Assembly (NCBI RefSeq): GCF_000716605.1
Contig: NZ_JNXE01000004.1
Span: 62,001-126,000 of the forward strand
Direction of reading: 5' to 3'
Source: Streptomyces sp. NRRL F-525
GTDB taxonomy: Bacteria; Actinomycetota; Actinomycetes; Streptomycetales; Streptomycetaceae
Length of the DNA: 64,000 nucleotides
Part shown: positions 45,501 to 54,614 of the stretch, piece by piece
How positions within the stretch are numbered: the first letter of the stretch is position 1
Layout of the letters: the number at the start of each line of letters is the position of its first letter
Translations under genes and position numbers: made by a program
The notes under the pieces: model-generated
What the model was told of the DNA's origin: nothing
Database searches by the model: none
The model's input: the letters and a program-made list of their open reading frames with translations, nothing else

Positions 45501-47417
45501 CGGCGATTCGACTCCGCCCGGGTAGCGGCAGGCCATGGCCACGATGGCGATCGGTTCACCGGGTTCGGCGTCACGGCCGTCTCCGGACGTACGCGCGGAG
45601 TTGTCGCCGTGCAGCGCGTCGCGCACCAGGGTCGCCACGGCAGCGGGCGTGGGATGGTCGAACACCAGCGTCGCGGGCAGCGCGAGGCCGGTCGCCGTGC
45701 CCAGGCGGTCGCGCAGCAGGACCGCGCCGAGCGAGGTCAACCCCTGTTCGTTGAACGGCACTTCGGGGGCCAGCTCCCGCACGGGTACGTCGAGAGTCCT
45801 CGCCGTCACCTCGAGAACCAGGTCGAGTACGGCGTCGGACGCGGCCGCGAGCCGCTCGCGCAGTGCGGCCGACGCGGTTGTACGTTCCGCGGCGAGGCGC
45901 TCAGGCAGTTGTTCGGCGAGCACGGCCCGGGCGATCTTGCCGGAGGCGGTACGGGGGAGGGCCGCGGTCGGGTAGATCTCGTCCGGCACCTCGAACCCGG
46001 AAAGCCGCTCCCGGCAGGCGGCCAGGGCCAGTGCCACGTCGACCCCGTCCGGGCCGGGCACGACGAACGCCACCGGCACCTCGCCCAGCACGTCGTGCCG
46101 TCGGCCGACCACAGCGGCGTCGGCGATGTCGGGGCGGGCCAGCAACACCCGTTCCACTTCGGAGGGGTTGATGTTCACACCGCCCCGGATGATCAACTCC
46201 TTGACGCGGCCGGTGACATGGAGGTGTCCGTTCGCGTCGCGCCGACCCAGGTCCCCGGTGCGGTACCAGCCGTCGGTGAACGCCTCGGCGGTCGCGTCCG
46301 GGCGGTTGTGGTAGCCGGTCATCAGCCCGGGACCGCGCACCCAGATCTCACCCTCGTCCCCTTCGTCGACCTCGGCACCGGTGGACGGATCGGTGATCCT
46401 GACGTCCAGCACCAGCAGCGGAAAGCCACGCGAGGGGTCGTCACGGGGGCCGTCGAGACGCTCGATCGCGATCTTCCCGCAGGTCTCCGTGGAGCCGTAG
46501 CCGTCCAACAGGGGCGCCGCCAGGGTCAGTTCGGCCTCGGTTCGCAGCTCGGGGGAGCAGGGTGCGCCTCCGCTGACGCACACCCGCAGCGAGGGCGGCA
46601 CCGGACGCGCGGTCGCCCGGAGCGACTCCAGCAGCAGGCGGTAGGTGGCGGGCACCCCGCCGAGGATCGTGAACGGCTCGGCCGCCAACGCCTCGGCGAG
46701 GTTCGCGCCCGGCGCGAGGACACGCGCGGTCGCACCGACCGAGAGGACGCCCAACAGGCACACGGAGTGGCCGAGGGCGTGGAACATCGGCAACGGCCAG
46801 AGCAGCCGGTCCTGTTGCTCCAGTCCGAACGCCGGTACATAGGCCGCCGTCACCGACCACAGTGCCGAACGCTGCGTGGAGACAACGCCCTTGCTCTGTC
46901 CGGTGGTGCCGGAGGTGTAGTGGATCCAGGCCGGCTCGTCGAGATCGAGGTCGTCACGGGGTGCCGTACCCGGCTCCGTACCGGCAAGGCTCTCGAAGGC
47001 GATCGCGCCCTCGGCCGGGTCGTCCTGTCCGACGGCGATCACCCGCTGTGCGGAAGCGAGTTGGGCGAGCGGCCCCTCGCTCACCACCGCCACGGCACCG
47101 CAGTCGTCGAGGAAGTACGCCAACTCCTCTTCCGAAGCAGCGGGGTTGAGGAGCACGCCGATCGCCCCGGCGCGCAGCACCCCGAGCCAGGTCTCCACCA
47201 GCTCCACCCGGTTGCCCAGATGGATCGCGACCCGGTCCCCACGCCGTACCCCGAGCCGCACCAGATGCCCCGCCACCCGGCCGGTGCGCTGCTCCAACTC
47301 CCCGTAGGTGACGGCACGTCGGTCGTCCCGGTACGCGGTCTTCGCGCCGATCCGAGTCGCGTGCTCCCGCAGGATGTCCGGCAGTGTACGCACCGACTCG
47401 CCCCCGTAAATTCCCAT
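39591..47417 (-). CDS. Single-module hybrid synthase: acyl ligase-ACP-KS-AT-DH-KR-ACP-TE
   Basis: A 2608-residue type I polyketide synthase in one chain. Residues 1-520 are an AMP-forming acyl ligase ([37 protein letters not shown]). ACP1 has Ser near 560 in GLTSLGA. KS (622-1042) has [15 protein letters not shown] and KSNLGHT, so it is active. AT (about 1120-1400) has GHSVGE and HAFH, which predict malonyl-CoA. DH (from about 1507) has [14 protein letters not shown] and LLDAALH. KR (about 1960-2110) has GGTGSLG, SSAAG, NYAAAN and the B-type LDD motif. ACP2 has LGLDSL near 2267. TE has GHSMGG near 2462 and His in GTHLS. No ER is seen. ATG 47417 has AAAGGG upstream. Predicted output of one cycle is a two-carbon-extended 2-enoic acid. 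Confidence 0.95.
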   Translation of the reverse strand: MGIYGGESVRTLPDILREHATRIGAKTAYRDDRRAVTYGELEQRTGRVAGHLVRLGVRRGDRVAIHLGNRVELVETWLGVLRAGAIGVLLNPAASEEELAYFLDDCGAVAVVSEGPLAQLASAQRVIAVGQDDPAEGAIAFESLAGTEPGTAPRDDLDLDEPAWIHYTSGTTGQSKGVVSTQRSALWSVTAAYVPAFGLEQQDRLLWPLPMFHALGHSVCLLGVLSVGATARVLAPGANLAEALAAEPFTILGGVPATYRLLLESLRATARPVPPSLRVCVSGGAPCSPELRTEAELTLAAPLLDGYGSTETCGKIAIERLDGPRDDPSRGFPLLVLDVRITDPSTGAEVDEGDEGEIWVRGPGLMTGYHNRPDATAEAFTDGWYRTGDLGRRDANGHLHVTGRVKELIIRGGVNINPSEVERVLLARPDIADAAVVGRRHDVLGEVPVAFVVPGPDGVDVALALAACRERLSGFEVPDEIYPTAALPRTASGKIARAVLAEQLPERLAAERTTASAALRERLAAASDAVLDLVLEVTARTLDVPVRELAPEVPFNEQGLTSLGAVLLRDRLGTATGLALPATLVFDHPTPAAVATLVRDALHGDNSARTSGDGRDAEPGEPIAIVAMACRYPGGVESPEDLWQLVADGTDATSDFPADRGWNVADLYDPDPDQLGKSVTRRGGFVDRAADFDAAFFNMSPREALATDPQQRLLLETGWELLERAGMDPAGLRDSDTGVFVGVMHATYASRLLHRGGHELEAHLALGSAGSVASGRIAYTLGLRGPAVTVDTACSSSLVAMHSAVRSLRDGECSLAVAGGVTVMASPGPFIAFSRLRGLAPDGRCKPFSVAADGTAWGEGVGLVLLERLSDARRNGHPVLVVLRGSAVNSDGASNGLTAPNGPAQQRVIRSALADAGLAPADIDTVEAHGTGTALGDPIEAHALLATYGQNHTAQRPLWLGSLKSNLGHTQAAAGVGGVIKTVLAMHHDRLPRTLHADEPSPHVDWSSGTVRLLSQDEEWLPEPGRPRRAAVSAFGIGGTNAHVILEEPEASVVDEPPLRRPVTPPLLLSAASPAALREQAARTATFLREHPELPLPDVAFTLATARAALPHRATAPTDDRTATLTALDNLTASAPPRTTNSAARLALLFTGQGAQRARMGKELYTTFPEFATAFDALCARFDAHLERPLRSVLWDADADALLNRTDFAQAALFTFEVSVFRLLESWGVRPEFLAGHSVGELAAAHCAGVLSEADAVELVAARGRLMRELPEGGAMVALDATEAEVTSELTDGVAIAAVNGPRAVVVSGAEELVLALAERFAVHGRRTVRLRVSHAFHSPLMEPMLAEFGRVAGELTYRAPTIPVMSGLTGLPATGDELRSAEYWVRHAREAVRFGDAVHWLAHEGRVTAFAEIGPDAHLTAQAAASLAGTGKELLFTPAARRDSPESRTVFDALGQLHVHGVRLDWRRVYADSGARRVDGLPTYPFQRQRYWLPDTGSNASAGSGHPLLTQTVTVPGTERLLCTGRLSGAAQPWLRDHVVGGHTLVPGAALADLVLHAGDLCGLAVLEELALLNPLFLPEDDEAGIQLQVVLGEPDDSGRRSADVYARPEESGALGTWTQHATGRLGPGALADAVSLTAWPPAGATRVDLSGAYERVAEAGLAYGPAFQGVTALWRRDDELFAEVGPLPVADARHHMLHPALLDAALHPGLLAEPPTGAPRLPFAWRGLTLHATGATALRVRMTTAGPDSITLDLATPTGAPVARLESMTTRPAPELAHAPAGELYRLRWTSVPTAGEVPAVAMSETDHLNLAAFLASADDESSWSEETPELVVASLSAPGGASADPVAAAHELTAHAMQLLQTHLAGSGRLAVVTRGAAEASPDLPAATVWGLLRTAQSEYPGRLTLVDVDGRPESLRQVLGALATGEPQIAVREGMLSVPRLAVSPGSATDGSLGDGTVLITGGTGSLGAMLARHLVDQHGVRRLVLLSRRGEQAPGAGELRDELRRAGAQVDLVACDIAERDQLAAVVERFGPDLTAVVHAAGVLDDGVLAAMTPERLTAVLRPKAYAAWQLHELTKGLPLARFVLFSSAAGLLGNPGQANYAAANSFLDALACHRAELGLPALSLVWGAWADEEGMAARSGRVHGGPVRAVSPEQAFAFFDAALGSGEPVLAPLPLDRSPNAVPAGTVVPPPLRGLLRANRRSASAAIPADGAAGSWRDRLAALPAPERLPALEGLIRTEVAGVLGHTDADAVDRDFSELGLDSLMRVMLCNRLSLLTGTPLAVTVAYDWPDTEQLAEHLYGELRGGLSDEVSATPVPSPVGPGQRGRGAGRSLPALYRKVCETGDVVSAMHLLVTASIGAPSFEPEEAARHALPPLRLAAGTRGPALVCVPGFASNLGRPWYAGLAPCFEGERDVFEVRHPGIDDGDAVARDLESLTGAHATAVRHQLGDRRYVLVGHSMGGTAAHALAARLADLGAPPAGLVLIDSYHVTPDREAEPWLLSLPARIPLMVGERFDTMVDDLTLLSLGAYTRMFRGWQPDHTEVPTLLVRASEPLADMPREWRSSWPGVGDTVDTAGTHLSVLEEDAATTAKVVRDWIDALA

Positions 47418-47499
47418 TCCCACCCTTTCGTTCCCCCACCGTGAGCGGTCACCGTACGACAGTCGCCGTCGGACGGCTGCATAGGGCACGCTCTACGGC

Positions 47500-47937
47500 A
47501 TGGTGATATGCGAGTACTTCTCGGCCTCGAGTGACGAGGCTGCCGTCGGTGTCCTCGACGGACCGGGCGGGCCCGACGCGTCGGTGTTCGACGTGCTGCC
47601 GCTCAAGGGCGTCGACCCGGTGGTCGTGCTGGCGCGGCTCGAAAGCATCCTCACCGACTGCACCTACGACGAGGCGCGTGCCCGCCCCCGCTCCGGGCAA
47701 CTGCTCTCGGACCCCGAGGCCGAAGCAGCCTTCGTCATCAGCGTCTCCGACACCCTCCGGGACGCCCTGGCCTCGGCGTCCGATAAGCGACTGGACCTGG
47801 CAGCAGGGCCGTTCGCGGCTGTCGAAGAACTGGGATTCACGCCCACCAAGACGTCGGAACTGCTCCATCGGTTGTCCGGCCTGGCCCGGAGAGCAGCGGC
47901 GGAGAACCGGCGGCTGTACTGCTGGTGGCCCCTGTAA
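47500..47937 (+). CDS. Unknown small acidic protein divergent from the synthase
   Basis: A 145-residue protein of no family I recognise. It starts MVICEYFSASSDEAAVGVLDG, has no signal peptide or TM helix, and ends LYCWWPL. The composition is acidic and mostly helical after residue 60. It is divergent from the synthase, with 82 bp between starts, and followed 30 bp later by the DUF2236 gene in the same direction. No clear Shine-Dalgarno precedes ATG 47500, so the start may be leaderless. Codon use looks native. It may belong to the synthase locus, but nothing proves it. Confidence 0.7.
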   Translation: MVICEYFSASSDEAAVGVLDGPGGPDASVFDVLPLKGVDPVVVLARLESILTDCTYDEARARPRSGQLLSDPEAEAAFVISVSDTLRDALASASDKRLDLAAGPFAAVEELGFTPTKTSELLHRLSGLARRAAAENRRLYCWWPL

Positions 47938-47967
47938 GAACCTCAACTCGGCATTCAGGAGCGGCCC

Positions 47968-48897
47968 GTGACCACACCCGGCGACCCGTCGACCCCCGAG
48001 CCGCTCGGGCCGTCGTCTCTGGTCTGGCGGTACTTCAGCGACTGGCGGGGCATGCTGATCGGCCTCTGGGCCGGTTCGATGCAGAACATGCATCCCGCCC
48101 TCGGCGCCGGAGTCGAGGAACACTCACAGTTCTTCGAGGAGCGCTGGGAACGGCTGCTCCGCTCGCTCTACCCCATCGCCGGAGTCATCTACGACGGCCC
48201 GGACGCGGCCCGTACCGCCCGCGAGGTCCGCGACTATCACGTCGGTATCAAGGGAGTCGACAGCCAGGGGCGGCGCTATCACGCCCTCGACCCGGACACC
48301 TTCTTCTGGGCGCACGCGACCTTCGTCATGGTCCCGGTGCTGGTGTGCCGGTACTTCGGCCGGCCGCTGACGGAGGAACAGAAGGAGGAGTTCTACGCCG
48401 AGTGCCTTCAGTGGTACCGGCTCTACGGGGTCAGCGACCGGCCCGCACCGGCCAACTGGGCAGGATTCACCGCGTACTTCGAGCGGATGTGCGCCGACAC
48501 CCTGGAGGACAACTGGGCGGCGCGTACCGTGCTGGACATCCGCCGCATAGGCAAGCCGCCGTTTCTGAAGTGGCTGCCGGACGCGGTGTGGCGGGTGATC
48601 CGGGGGCCGTTGACCCGGCCCTTCGTGTGGCTCACGGTCGGGATGTATCCGCCTGCGGTGCGCGCCAGGTTGGGCTACCGCTGGTCCCGTCGGAGCGCGG
48701 TCGGGCTGTGGCTGGTGGGCCGTGCCGTCGCGCTCGGCTGGCACCTGGTGCCGTTCGAGCGGCGCTACCACCCACGGGCCAGGGCCGGTTGGCGCCGGGT
48801 GCGCGGTCTCGTCGTAGGACCGGTCGAGACGCCGCGGCGGAATCTGCCGCCGGTAGAGCGCCGGGGTGACGGCAAGCACTACGCGCCCGATGTGTAG
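47968..48897 (+). CDS. MpaB/Lcp-type oxygenase (DUF2236)
   Basis: A 309-residue protein of the DUF2236 superfamily, which includes the haem rubber oxygenase Lcp and mycophenolic-acid MpaB. The hallmark stretch is DPDTFFWAHATFVMVPVLVCRYFG, with a conserved His; SLVWRYFSDWRGMLIGLWAGSMQNMHPALGAGVEEHS at the N-terminus is also typical in short parts. It is mainly alpha-helical with hydrophobic segments near 195-245 that may contact membrane. GTG 47968 has AGGAG upstream. It could oxidatively cleave a C=C bond; the neighbouring synthase is predicted to make such a bond, but the link is inference. Confidence 0.85.
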   Translation: MTTPGDPSTPEPLGPSSLVWRYFSDWRGMLIGLWAGSMQNMHPALGAGVEEHSQFFEERWERLLRSLYPIAGVIYDGPDAARTAREVRDYHVGIKGVDSQGRRYHALDPDTFFWAHATFVMVPVLVCRYFGRPLTEEQKEEFYAECLQWYRLYGVSDRPAPANWAGFTAYFERMCADTLEDNWAARTVLDIRRIGKPPFLKWLPDAVWRVIRGPLTRPFVWLTVGMYPPAVRARLGYRWSRRSAVGLWLVGRAVALGWHLVPFERRYHPRARAGWRRVRGLVVGPVETPRRNLPPVERRGDGKHYAPDV

Positions 48898-48914
48898 CCG
48901 TGGGCGTTCCGGAA

Positions 48915-49721
48915 TCAGCCCAGGACGTCGGGTTCTTCCTCCACCACGAGGTCGGCCAGGAGGTTGAAGTTGTGGCGGGCCATGTTGGCGTTGCTGAACT
49001 GCCGGTGGGCCAGGGTGACTTCCTCCTCCGTCATCACGCGGGGCTTGCCCGCGGCGTCGGCGAGGAGCTGCATCTGGCAGGCGCGGTCCATGGTGATGAA
49101 CCACCACGCGGCCTCTTCGACGGACCGCCCGACCGTCAGCAGGCCGTGGTGGCGGAGGATGGCGGCCCGCCGGTCACCGAGGCGGACGGCGATCCGCTCG
49201 CCCTCGGTCCGCTCCAGCACCAGGCCCTTGTACTCGTCGAACAGCACGTGGTCGTCGTAGAAGGCGCAGGACTCCTGCACGATCGGGTCCAGGAGCTTGT
49301 CCAGTGAGGCGAAGGCCCTGCCGTGGATGGTGTGGGCGTGCGCGACCGCCACGACGTCCGGGCGGGCCTGGTGGATGGAGGAGTGGATCCAGAAGGCCGC
49401 CTTGTTGGTCCGGCGTTCGCCCTCGATGACCCGGCCCTCCTCGTCGATGAGGAGCAGGTCGCTGACGCGGATCTTGGAGAAGTGCACCGCGTACGGGTTG
49501 ACCCAGAACCGGTCGGGGAACTCCGGGTCCCGCGCGGTGATGTGACCGGCGATGCCCTCGTCGAAGCCGTAGCGGGCGAAGATCCGGAACGCCGCCGCCA
49601 ACTGCCGCTTGCGGTGGGCGCGTTCGGCCTCGATGGTCTCGCGGCTCTCGGCCAGGCGGGGAATGTCCAGTTCCTCGGTGTTCTCGAAGTCGATGTCGTT
49701 GCTGCCGGTGGTGATGGACAT
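48915..49721 (-). CDS. Class II aldolase/adducin-family protein
   Basis: A 268-residue zinc-dependent aldolase-fold enzyme. The Zn ligands are His pair AVAHAHTIHGRAF near 150 and the later His in ILRHHGLLTVGRSVEEAAWW; GIAGHITARDP is the substrate-phosphate-loop equivalent. Glycine-rich detail differs from L-fuculose-phosphate aldolase, as in the subgroup that acts on non-phosphorylated acids. ATG 49721 has AAAGGACG upstream. It lies downstream of the Lrp gene, with a perfect dyad between, and is probably part of the same catabolic locus. Confidence 0.87.
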   Translation of the reverse strand: MSITTGSNDIDFENTEELDIPRLAESRETIEAERAHRKRQLAAAFRIFARYGFDEGIAGHITARDPEFPDRFWVNPYAVHFSKIRVSDLLLIDEEGRVIEGERRTNKAAFWIHSSIHQARPDVVAVAHAHTIHGRAFASLDKLLDPIVQESCAFYDDHVLFDEYKGLVLERTEGERIAVRLGDRRAAILRHHGLLTVGRSVEEAAWWFITMDRACQMQLLADAAGKPRVMTEEEVTLAHRQFSNANMARHNFNLLADLVVEEEPDVLG

Positions 49722-49792
49722 CGGTACGTCCTTTCCGATGCGCGGCGAATTTCTTTCAGGCTGCAACCATCTTCCATTCCGTGTCAACCTCA

Positions 49793-49812
49793 GAGGCAAG
49801 AAATATTGCCTC
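49793..49812. promoter_or_regulatory. GGCAA-N6-TTGCC dyad upstream of aldolase gene
   Basis: GAGGCAAGAAATATTGCCTC is a 20-bp perfect inverted repeat with 7-bp arms. The same architecture recurs at 55946-55961 and, one base shorter, at 50365-50377. Confidence 0.65.
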
Positions 49813-49835
49813 CTGGGTACCGGTGATCCAGCCTG

Positions 49836-50285
49836 TCAGTCACCCCTGCGCCAGGCGCCCAGCACCATCAGCGTCTTCGTGCCGATCACGGCACCCGTGC
49901 GCCGGAGCCGGTCGATGACGTCTCTCAGGTGCTGCACATTGGTCACCCGGACGCGGACCAGGGCGTCGGGGTCGCCCGCGACGGTGAAGACCTCCAGGGC
50001 CTCCGGGACGCTGGTGGCGGCCATCGTGATCGCCTCGACCTTGACGTCGCCGGCGAACCGCAGCTCGACGAACGCCTCGAAGCTGGAGCCCAGCTTGCCG
50101 TGGTCGAGGGTGACCGTGTAGCCGGCGATGACTCCGACCCGCTCCAGCCGGTCGACCCGGCGTTTGACCGCCGACGGGGAGAGGCTGACCCGCTCCGCGA
50201 TCTCCGTCATCGTCCGGCGGCCGTCCTCGACCAGCAGCTCGAGAATCGCGCGGTCGACGCTGTCGATGAGTGCCGTGTCGGTCAT
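49836..50285 (-). CDS. Lrp/AsnC-family regulator
   Basis: A 149-residue feast/famine regulator. The N-terminal HTH is DRAILELLVEDGRRTMTEIAERVSLSPSAVKRRVDRLERVGVI in short form; ERVSLSPSAVKRRVDRLE is the recognition helix. The C-terminal RAM domain (GDPDALVRVRVTNVQHLRDVIDRLRRTGAVIGTKTLMVL) binds an amino acid or 2-oxoacid. ATG 50285 has AGGAGG. It is divergent from the acyl-CoA dehydrogenase operon and, with its TTGCAT-CAC-ATGCAA site, likely controls it. The gene content suggests a branched-chain amino acid or oxoacid as effector. Confidence 0.92.
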   Translation of the reverse strand: MTDTALIDSVDRAILELLVEDGRRTMTEIAERVSLSPSAVKRRVDRLERVGVIAGYTVTLDHGKLGSSFEAFVELRFAGDVKVEAITMAATSVPEALEVFTVAGDPDALVRVRVTNVQHLRDVIDRLRRTGAVIGTKTLMVLGAWRRGD

Positions 50286-50342
50286 GTGGTCCTCCTGCTG
50301 GTGCATGTTTTGTGCGGGCAAGCCTGCTCAGGCTGGGCTTTT

Positions 50343-50377
50343 TTGCATCACATGCAAGATACCCGCAACTTAATTGC
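50343..50377. promoter_or_regulatory. Two adjacent dyads between Lrp and acyl-CoA dehydrogenase genes
   Basis: TTGCATCACATGCAA (50343-50357) is a perfect 6-bp-arm repeat; GCAACTTAATTGC (50365-50377) has 4-bp arms. The second shares the 11-mer GCAACTTAATT with the site at 55946. These are likely Lrp or XRE-cupin binding sites. Confidence 0.6.
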
Positions 50378-50462
50378 CGCCGCCTGTGTCCCGCCGGTCC
50401 ACTGGCAACGCCTGCAACTGGTCGGCGACCGCCGTTCGAGGGCGTGAGGAAGGGACCCAGCG

Positions 50463-51608
50463 GTGAAGGTTGAGCGCGAACTGCTCTCCGGCGAGGCCCG
50501 GGAGCTACTGGAGCTGACGGTCGACATCGCGGACAAGGAACTCGCCCCGCGCGCAGCGGAGTTCGAGGAGGAGGGCCGCTTCCCGCGTGAGGTGTTCGGC
50601 GTCCTCGGCGAGGCGGGGCTGCTGACCCTTCCGTTCGGCGAGGACGTCGGGGGAGGGGGCCAGCCCTACGCCGTCTACCTGCAAGTACTCGAAGAGCTGG
50701 CCGCCCGCTGGGCCGCCGTCGCCGTCGGTGTCAGCGTCCACACGCTGTCGTGCCACCCCGTCTCTCACTTCGGTTCCGCGGCACAGCGGGAGGCGCTGCT
50801 GCCGCGGCAGTTGAGCGGTGCGGTGCTCGGCGCCTACTGCCTGTCGGAGGAGCACGCGGGTTCCGACCCCAGCGCCATCCGGGCCGGCGCGACACGTGAC
50901 GGCGAGGCGTGGGCGGCCCGGGGAACCAAGGCCTGGGTCACCCATGGCGGCGAAGCCGACTTCTACACCGCGTTTCTGCGCACGTCCCCGGACCCGCGCA
51001 ACGGCATCTCCTGCTTCCACGTGGACGCGCGGTCGCCCGGTCTGAGCGCGGGTGCGCCGGAGCGGAAGATGGGGCTGCGCAGTTCGACCACCGCGCTGAT
51101 GCACTTCGACGATGTGCGCATCCCCGGCGACCGGCTGATCGGCGAGCCGGGCCAGGGCCTGAGGATCGCGCTGTCCGCACTCGACGCCGGCCGGCTCGGC
51201 ATCGCCGCGGTCGCGGTCGGGATCGCGCAGGCGGCGCTCAACCACGCGGTCGACTACGCCCGCGAGCGCCGGACCTTCGGCCGCCGCATCATCGAGCACC
51301 AGGGCGTCGGTTTCCTGCTCGCCGACATGGCCGCGCGCACCGAAGCGGCCCGCGCCACCTACCTGGTCGCCGCCCGACGCAAGGACTCCGGCCAGGAGTT
51401 CAGCCGCCAGGCCAGCATCGCCAAACTCGTCGCGACGGACACCGCCATGGCCGTGACGACCGACGCCGTGCAGGTCCTCGGCGGTGCCGGATACGTCCGT
51501 GAGCACCCCGTGGAGCGCTATATGCGCGAGGCGAAGATCACGCAGATCTTCGAGGGCACCAACCAGATCCAGCGCATGGTCATCAGCCGCCATCTCGCCG
51601 ATTCCTGA
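50463..51608 (+). CDS. Acyl-CoA dehydrogenase
   Basis: A 381-residue FAD enzyme. YCLSEEHAGSDPSAIRAGA is the substrate/FAD loop, RRTFGRRIIEHQGVGFLLADM the FAD pyrophosphate region, and VQVLGGAGYVREHPVERYMREAKI leads to catalytic Glu near 363 in IFEGTNQIQR, the short-chain/branched-chain position. It should form a 2-enoyl-CoA. GTG 50463 has GGAAGGG upstream. It starts the operon and is followed by the HSD10-type dehydrogenase 57 bp later. Together these fit 2-methylbutyryl-CoA or another branched acyl-CoA. Electrons go to ETF, encoded elsewhere. Confidence 0.93.
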   Translation: MKVERELLSGEARELLELTVDIADKELAPRAAEFEEEGRFPREVFGVLGEAGLLTLPFGEDVGGGGQPYAVYLQVLEELAARWAAVAVGVSVHTLSCHPVSHFGSAAQREALLPRQLSGAVLGAYCLSEEHAGSDPSAIRAGATRDGEAWAARGTKAWVTHGGEADFYTAFLRTSPDPRNGISCFHVDARSPGLSAGAPERKMGLRSSTTALMHFDDVRIPGDRLIGEPGQGLRIALSALDAGRLGIAAVAVGIAQAALNHAVDYARERRTFGRRIIEHQGVGFLLADMAARTEAARATYLVAARRKDSGQEFSRQASIAKLVATDTAMAVTTDAVQVLGGAGYVREHPVERYMREAKITQIFEGTNQIQRMVISRHLADS

Positions 51609-51665
51609 ACCGGCTTACGGCTTCTACGACTTGAACGTTCCGACGACTTGAGGAAGGCGGGCACC

Positions 51666-52427
51666 GTGACATCTCGCGATGCTGTTGCCGTCATAGCGGG
51701 AGGCGGCTCGGGGCTGGGGCGGGCGACCGCACACCGGCTGCACCGACAGGGCCGTACCGTCGTGCTGTTGGACCTCCCGGACAGCCAAGGGGAGGCCGCG
51801 GCCGCCGCGTTGGGGGAGCGCGCGCATTTCATCGCGGCGGACGTGACCGATCCGGGCCAGGTCCGGCAGGCCTTCGACTACGCGGTGAGCCATGGGGCGG
51901 TGCGCGCGGCGGTCAACTGCGCCGGAGTCGCGACGCCCGGCCGCATCCTGGGCAAACGGGGAGTGCTGCCCGCCGAGGACTTCCGGCGTGTGATCGAGAT
52001 CAATCTGCTCGGCACCTTCCACGTGCTCTCCGCCGCTGCCGCCGTCATGGCCGACAATGCCCCGGACAACGGGGATCGGGGCGTCATCGTCTGCACCGCG
52101 TCCATCGCCGCTTACGACGGCCAGATCGGCCAGGCCGCGTACGCGGCGAGCAAGGGCGGGGTCGTCTCACTGACCCTGTCCGCGGCCCGGGACCTCGCCG
52201 ACTCCGCCATCCGCGTCGTCACGGTCGCGCCGGGGCTGTTCGACACCCCGCTGCTGTCGGGCCTGCCGGAGAAGGCGCGGACCCAACTGGGCGCATCCGT
52301 ACCGCATCCGTCCCGTCTCGGCTCACCTGATGAGTACGCCGCCCTGGTCACCCACATCCTCGACAACCCGATGCTCAACGGCGAGGTCATCCGCCTCGAC
52401 GGCGCCCTGCGCATGGCCCCGCGCTGA
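51666..52427 (+). CDS. HSD10-type 3-hydroxyacyl-CoA dehydrogenase (SDR)
   Basis: A 253-residue NAD-dependent SDR. VAVIAGGGSGLGRATAHRL opens the Rossmann fold; VVLLDLPDSQGE supplies the Asp for NAD specificity. The catalytic Ser lies near 146 and Tyr near 157-158 in TASIAAYDGQIGQAAYAASK. VAPGLFDTPLLSGLPEK and ILDNPMLNGEVIRLDGALRM are distinctive of type II (HSD17B10-like) enzymes that oxidise 2-methyl-3-hydroxybutyryl-CoA in isoleucine breakdown. GTG 51666 is preferred (GAGGAAGG upstream) over TTG 51648. Length is the family norm. Confidence 0.91.
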   Translation: MTSRDAVAVIAGGGSGLGRATAHRLHRQGRTVVLLDLPDSQGEAAAAALGERAHFIAADVTDPGQVRQAFDYAVSHGAVRAAVNCAGVATPGRILGKRGVLPAEDFRRVIEINLLGTFHVLSAAAAVMADNAPDNGDRGVIVCTASIAAYDGQIGQAAYAASKGGVVSLTLSAARDLADSAIRVVTVAPGLFDTPLLSGLPEKARTQLGASVPHPSRLGSPDEYAALVTHILDNPMLNGEVIRLDGALRMAPR

Positions 52428-52496
52428 ACCCCCGCACCGACAAGGCCCGTTGACCCGCTCTCCACGCCGAAAGCGTCGCCCGGAAAGAGAATTCGC

Positions 52497-53636
52497 ATGG
52501 CACACGCCGCACAAGACCCGCTGACGGAAACGTCATTGGCCGATCCACCCATCCAACTCCTCGATCCCGCAGGGAGCTTGGGTACTGACCCCCGGCTGCC
52601 GCTCGACCTGGCGACCGTCGACCTCCCCGCCCTCTACCGCGACATGGCACTCGTCCGCCGACTGGACACGGAGGCCATCGCCCTTCAACGACAAGGGGAG
52701 TTGGGCCTGTGGCCGTCACTTCGTGGCCAGGAGGCGGCACAGGTCGGAGCGGCGTACGCGCTGAACGACCGGGACATGGTCTTCCCCACCTACCGTGAAC
52801 ACGGCGTGGCCTGGTGCCGCGGCCTCGACCCGGTGTCGCTGCTCGGGCTCTTCCGGGGTACCACGCTGGGCGGTTGGGACCCCTACGCACATCACTTCAA
52901 CCTGTACACGCTGGTCATCGGCGCGCAGACCCTGCACGCGGTGGGCTACGCGATGGGCCTGTACCGGGACGGCAGTACCGGCTCGGGCGATCCCGAGCGC
53001 GACACGGCCGTGCTGGCCTTCCTCGGCGACGGCGCGCTGAGCGAGGGCGAGACGAACGAGGCGTTCATCTGGGCCGCCGCCCAGAACCTGCCGGTGGTCT
53101 TCTTCTGCCAGAACAACCAGTGGGCCATCTCCGCCCCCTACAGCGTGCAGAGCCGGATCCCCGCGGCCCGACGAGCCGCCGGGTACGGCTTCCCGGGCAT
53201 CCGCGTCGACGGCAACGACGTCCTGGCCTGCCTCGCCGCGACGCGCCAGGCCCTGGACCGGGCGCGAACCGGCGGCGGCCCGACGCTGATCGAGGCCGTC
53301 ACCTACCGAGTCAACGCCCATACGACGGCCGACGACGCGACGCGTTACCGGGCCGCCGAGGAGACCGAGGACTGGACGGCCCGGGACCCGCTGGAACGGC
53401 TGCGTGCTCATCTCCAGTCGGCGGGTGCCGTAACCGACGAGTACTTCACCGACCTCGAACAGCGCGAGCGGGACCTGGCTGAGCAACTGCGCGCCGGATG
53501 CCGCGAGTTGGCCGATCCCGACGCGTCCTCGCCCTTCGAGCACACCTACGCGCGGATGCCCGCCGATCTGCGCCAACAGCTGCGCGAGCACATGGAGTTC
53601 GTCTCCACCGGCGCGCAGGACGGAGAGCGGACATGA
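52497..53636 (+). CDS. 2-oxoacid dehydrogenase E1 alpha subunit
   Basis: A 379-residue thiamine-diphosphate subunit. The TPP motif starts at GDGALSEGETNEAF near 177 and closes at FFCQNNQWAIS. The motif GLWPSLRGQEAAQVGAA is the alpha-subunit signature, and VTYRVNAHTTADDATRYR resembles the regulatory loop. With E1 beta and E2 it decarboxylates a 2-oxoacid to an acyl-CoA. Both branched-chain and pyruvate complexes share this fold; the acyl-CoA dehydrogenase and HSD10 partners favour branched-chain substrates. The start of the next gene overlaps its stop (ATGA). Confidence 0.93.
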   Translation: MAHAAQDPLTETSLADPPIQLLDPAGSLGTDPRLPLDLATVDLPALYRDMALVRRLDTEAIALQRQGELGLWPSLRGQEAAQVGAAYALNDRDMVFPTYREHGVAWCRGLDPVSLLGLFRGTTLGGWDPYAHHFNLYTLVIGAQTLHAVGYAMGLYRDGSTGSGDPERDTAVLAFLGDGALSEGETNEAFIWAAAQNLPVVFFCQNNQWAISAPYSVQSRIPAARRAAGYGFPGIRVDGNDVLACLAATRQALDRARTGGGPTLIEAVTYRVNAHTTADDATRYRAAEETEDWTARDPLERLRAHLQSAGAVTDEYFTDLEQRERDLAEQLRAGCRELADPDASSPFEHTYARMPADLRQQLREHMEFVSTGAQDGERT

Positions 53637-54601
53637 CCATCTCCATGGTGAAAGCCCTCAACGACGGCCTGCGCCAAGCCGTGGCCGACGATCCCCAAGT
53701 CCTGCTCATGGGCGAGGACATCGGCCGGCTCGGCGGTGTGTTCCGCGTGACGGACGGACTGCGGAAGGAGTTCGGCGACCTGAGAGTGGTCGACACCCCG
53801 CTGGGCGAGGCAGGCATCGTCGGAGCGGCGATCGGCCTCGCGATGCGCGGCTACCGGCCCGTCTGCGAGATCCAGTTCGACGGCTTCGTCTACCCGGCCG
53901 CGAACCAGATCATCACCCAACTCGCCAAGCTCCGGCACCGCTCGGCGGGCCGCATCTCCCTGCCCGTCGTGATCCGCATCCCCTACGGCGGCGGCATCGG
54001 CTCGATCGAGCACCACTCGGAGTCACCGGAGACGTACTTCGCCCACACGGCCGGGCTGAAGGTGGTCACCTGCGCCACCCCGAACGACGCCTTCCACATG
54101 ATTCAGCAGGCCGTCGCCGAGGACGACCCCGTGGTGTTCCTCGAACCCAAGCGGCACTACTGGACCAAGGGAGAGGTCATCCCGGCGTCGGCCCTCCCGC
54201 TGGAGCAGGCCGTCATCCGCCGCGAGGGGACGGACGTGACGCTGATCGCCTACGGCCCGACCGTGCCGGTCGCCCTGGAGGCGGCCGACATCGCGGCTGA
54301 GGAGGGCCGCAGCGTGGAGGTCGTAGATCTGCGCAGCCTGTCTCCGTGGGACGTCACGACCGTCCGCGCGTCCGTGCGCCGCACGGGGCGAGCCGTCGTC
54401 GCCCATGAGGCCGCCTTCTCGCACGGGTTCGGGGCGGAGGTCGCCGCGCGGCTGCAGGACGAGGAGTTCCACTTCCTCGAAGCACCCGTCGTACGGGTCA
54501 CGGGATACGACACCCCGTACCCGCCCAGCCGGTTGGAGTCGGACTGGCTGCCCGGTGTCGACCGGATCCTCAACGCCCTTGACCGCAGCCTGAGTTACTA
54601 G
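53633..54601 (+). CDS. 2-oxoacid dehydrogenase E1 beta subunit
   Basis: A 322-residue partner of E1 alpha. LMGEDIGRLGGVFRVTDGL, DTPLGEAGIVGAAIGLAMRG and FDGFVYPAANQI are hallmark stretches; IPYGGGIGSIEHHSESPETYF contains the active-site His. The C-terminal domain ends at the TYD-like GYDTPYPPSRLE. It forms an alpha2beta2 tetramer that binds E2. ATG 53633 overlaps the alpha stop by four bases, and the gap to E2 is 13 bp, so the three are one operon. Confidence 0.94.
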   Translation: MTISMVKALNDGLRQAVADDPQVLLMGEDIGRLGGVFRVTDGLRKEFGDLRVVDTPLGEAGIVGAAIGLAMRGYRPVCEIQFDGFVYPAANQIITQLAKLRHRSAGRISLPVVIRIPYGGGIGSIEHHSESPETYFAHTAGLKVVTCATPNDAFHMIQQAVAEDDPVVFLEPKRHYWTKGEVIPASALPLEQAVIRREGTDVTLIAYGPTVPVALEAADIAAEEGRSVEVVDLRSLSPWDVTTVRASVRRTGRAVVAHEAAFSHGFGAEVAARLQDEEFHFLEAPVVRVTGYDTPYPPSRLESDWLPGVDRILNALDRSLSY

Positions 54602-54614
54602 GAGGGGCGCCGTC

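Noticed and set aside
45609..47444. 611-codon plus-strand frame opposite the synthase ligase domain
   Set aside because: Antisense of strongly conserved AMP-ligase motifs, with no recognisable domain.
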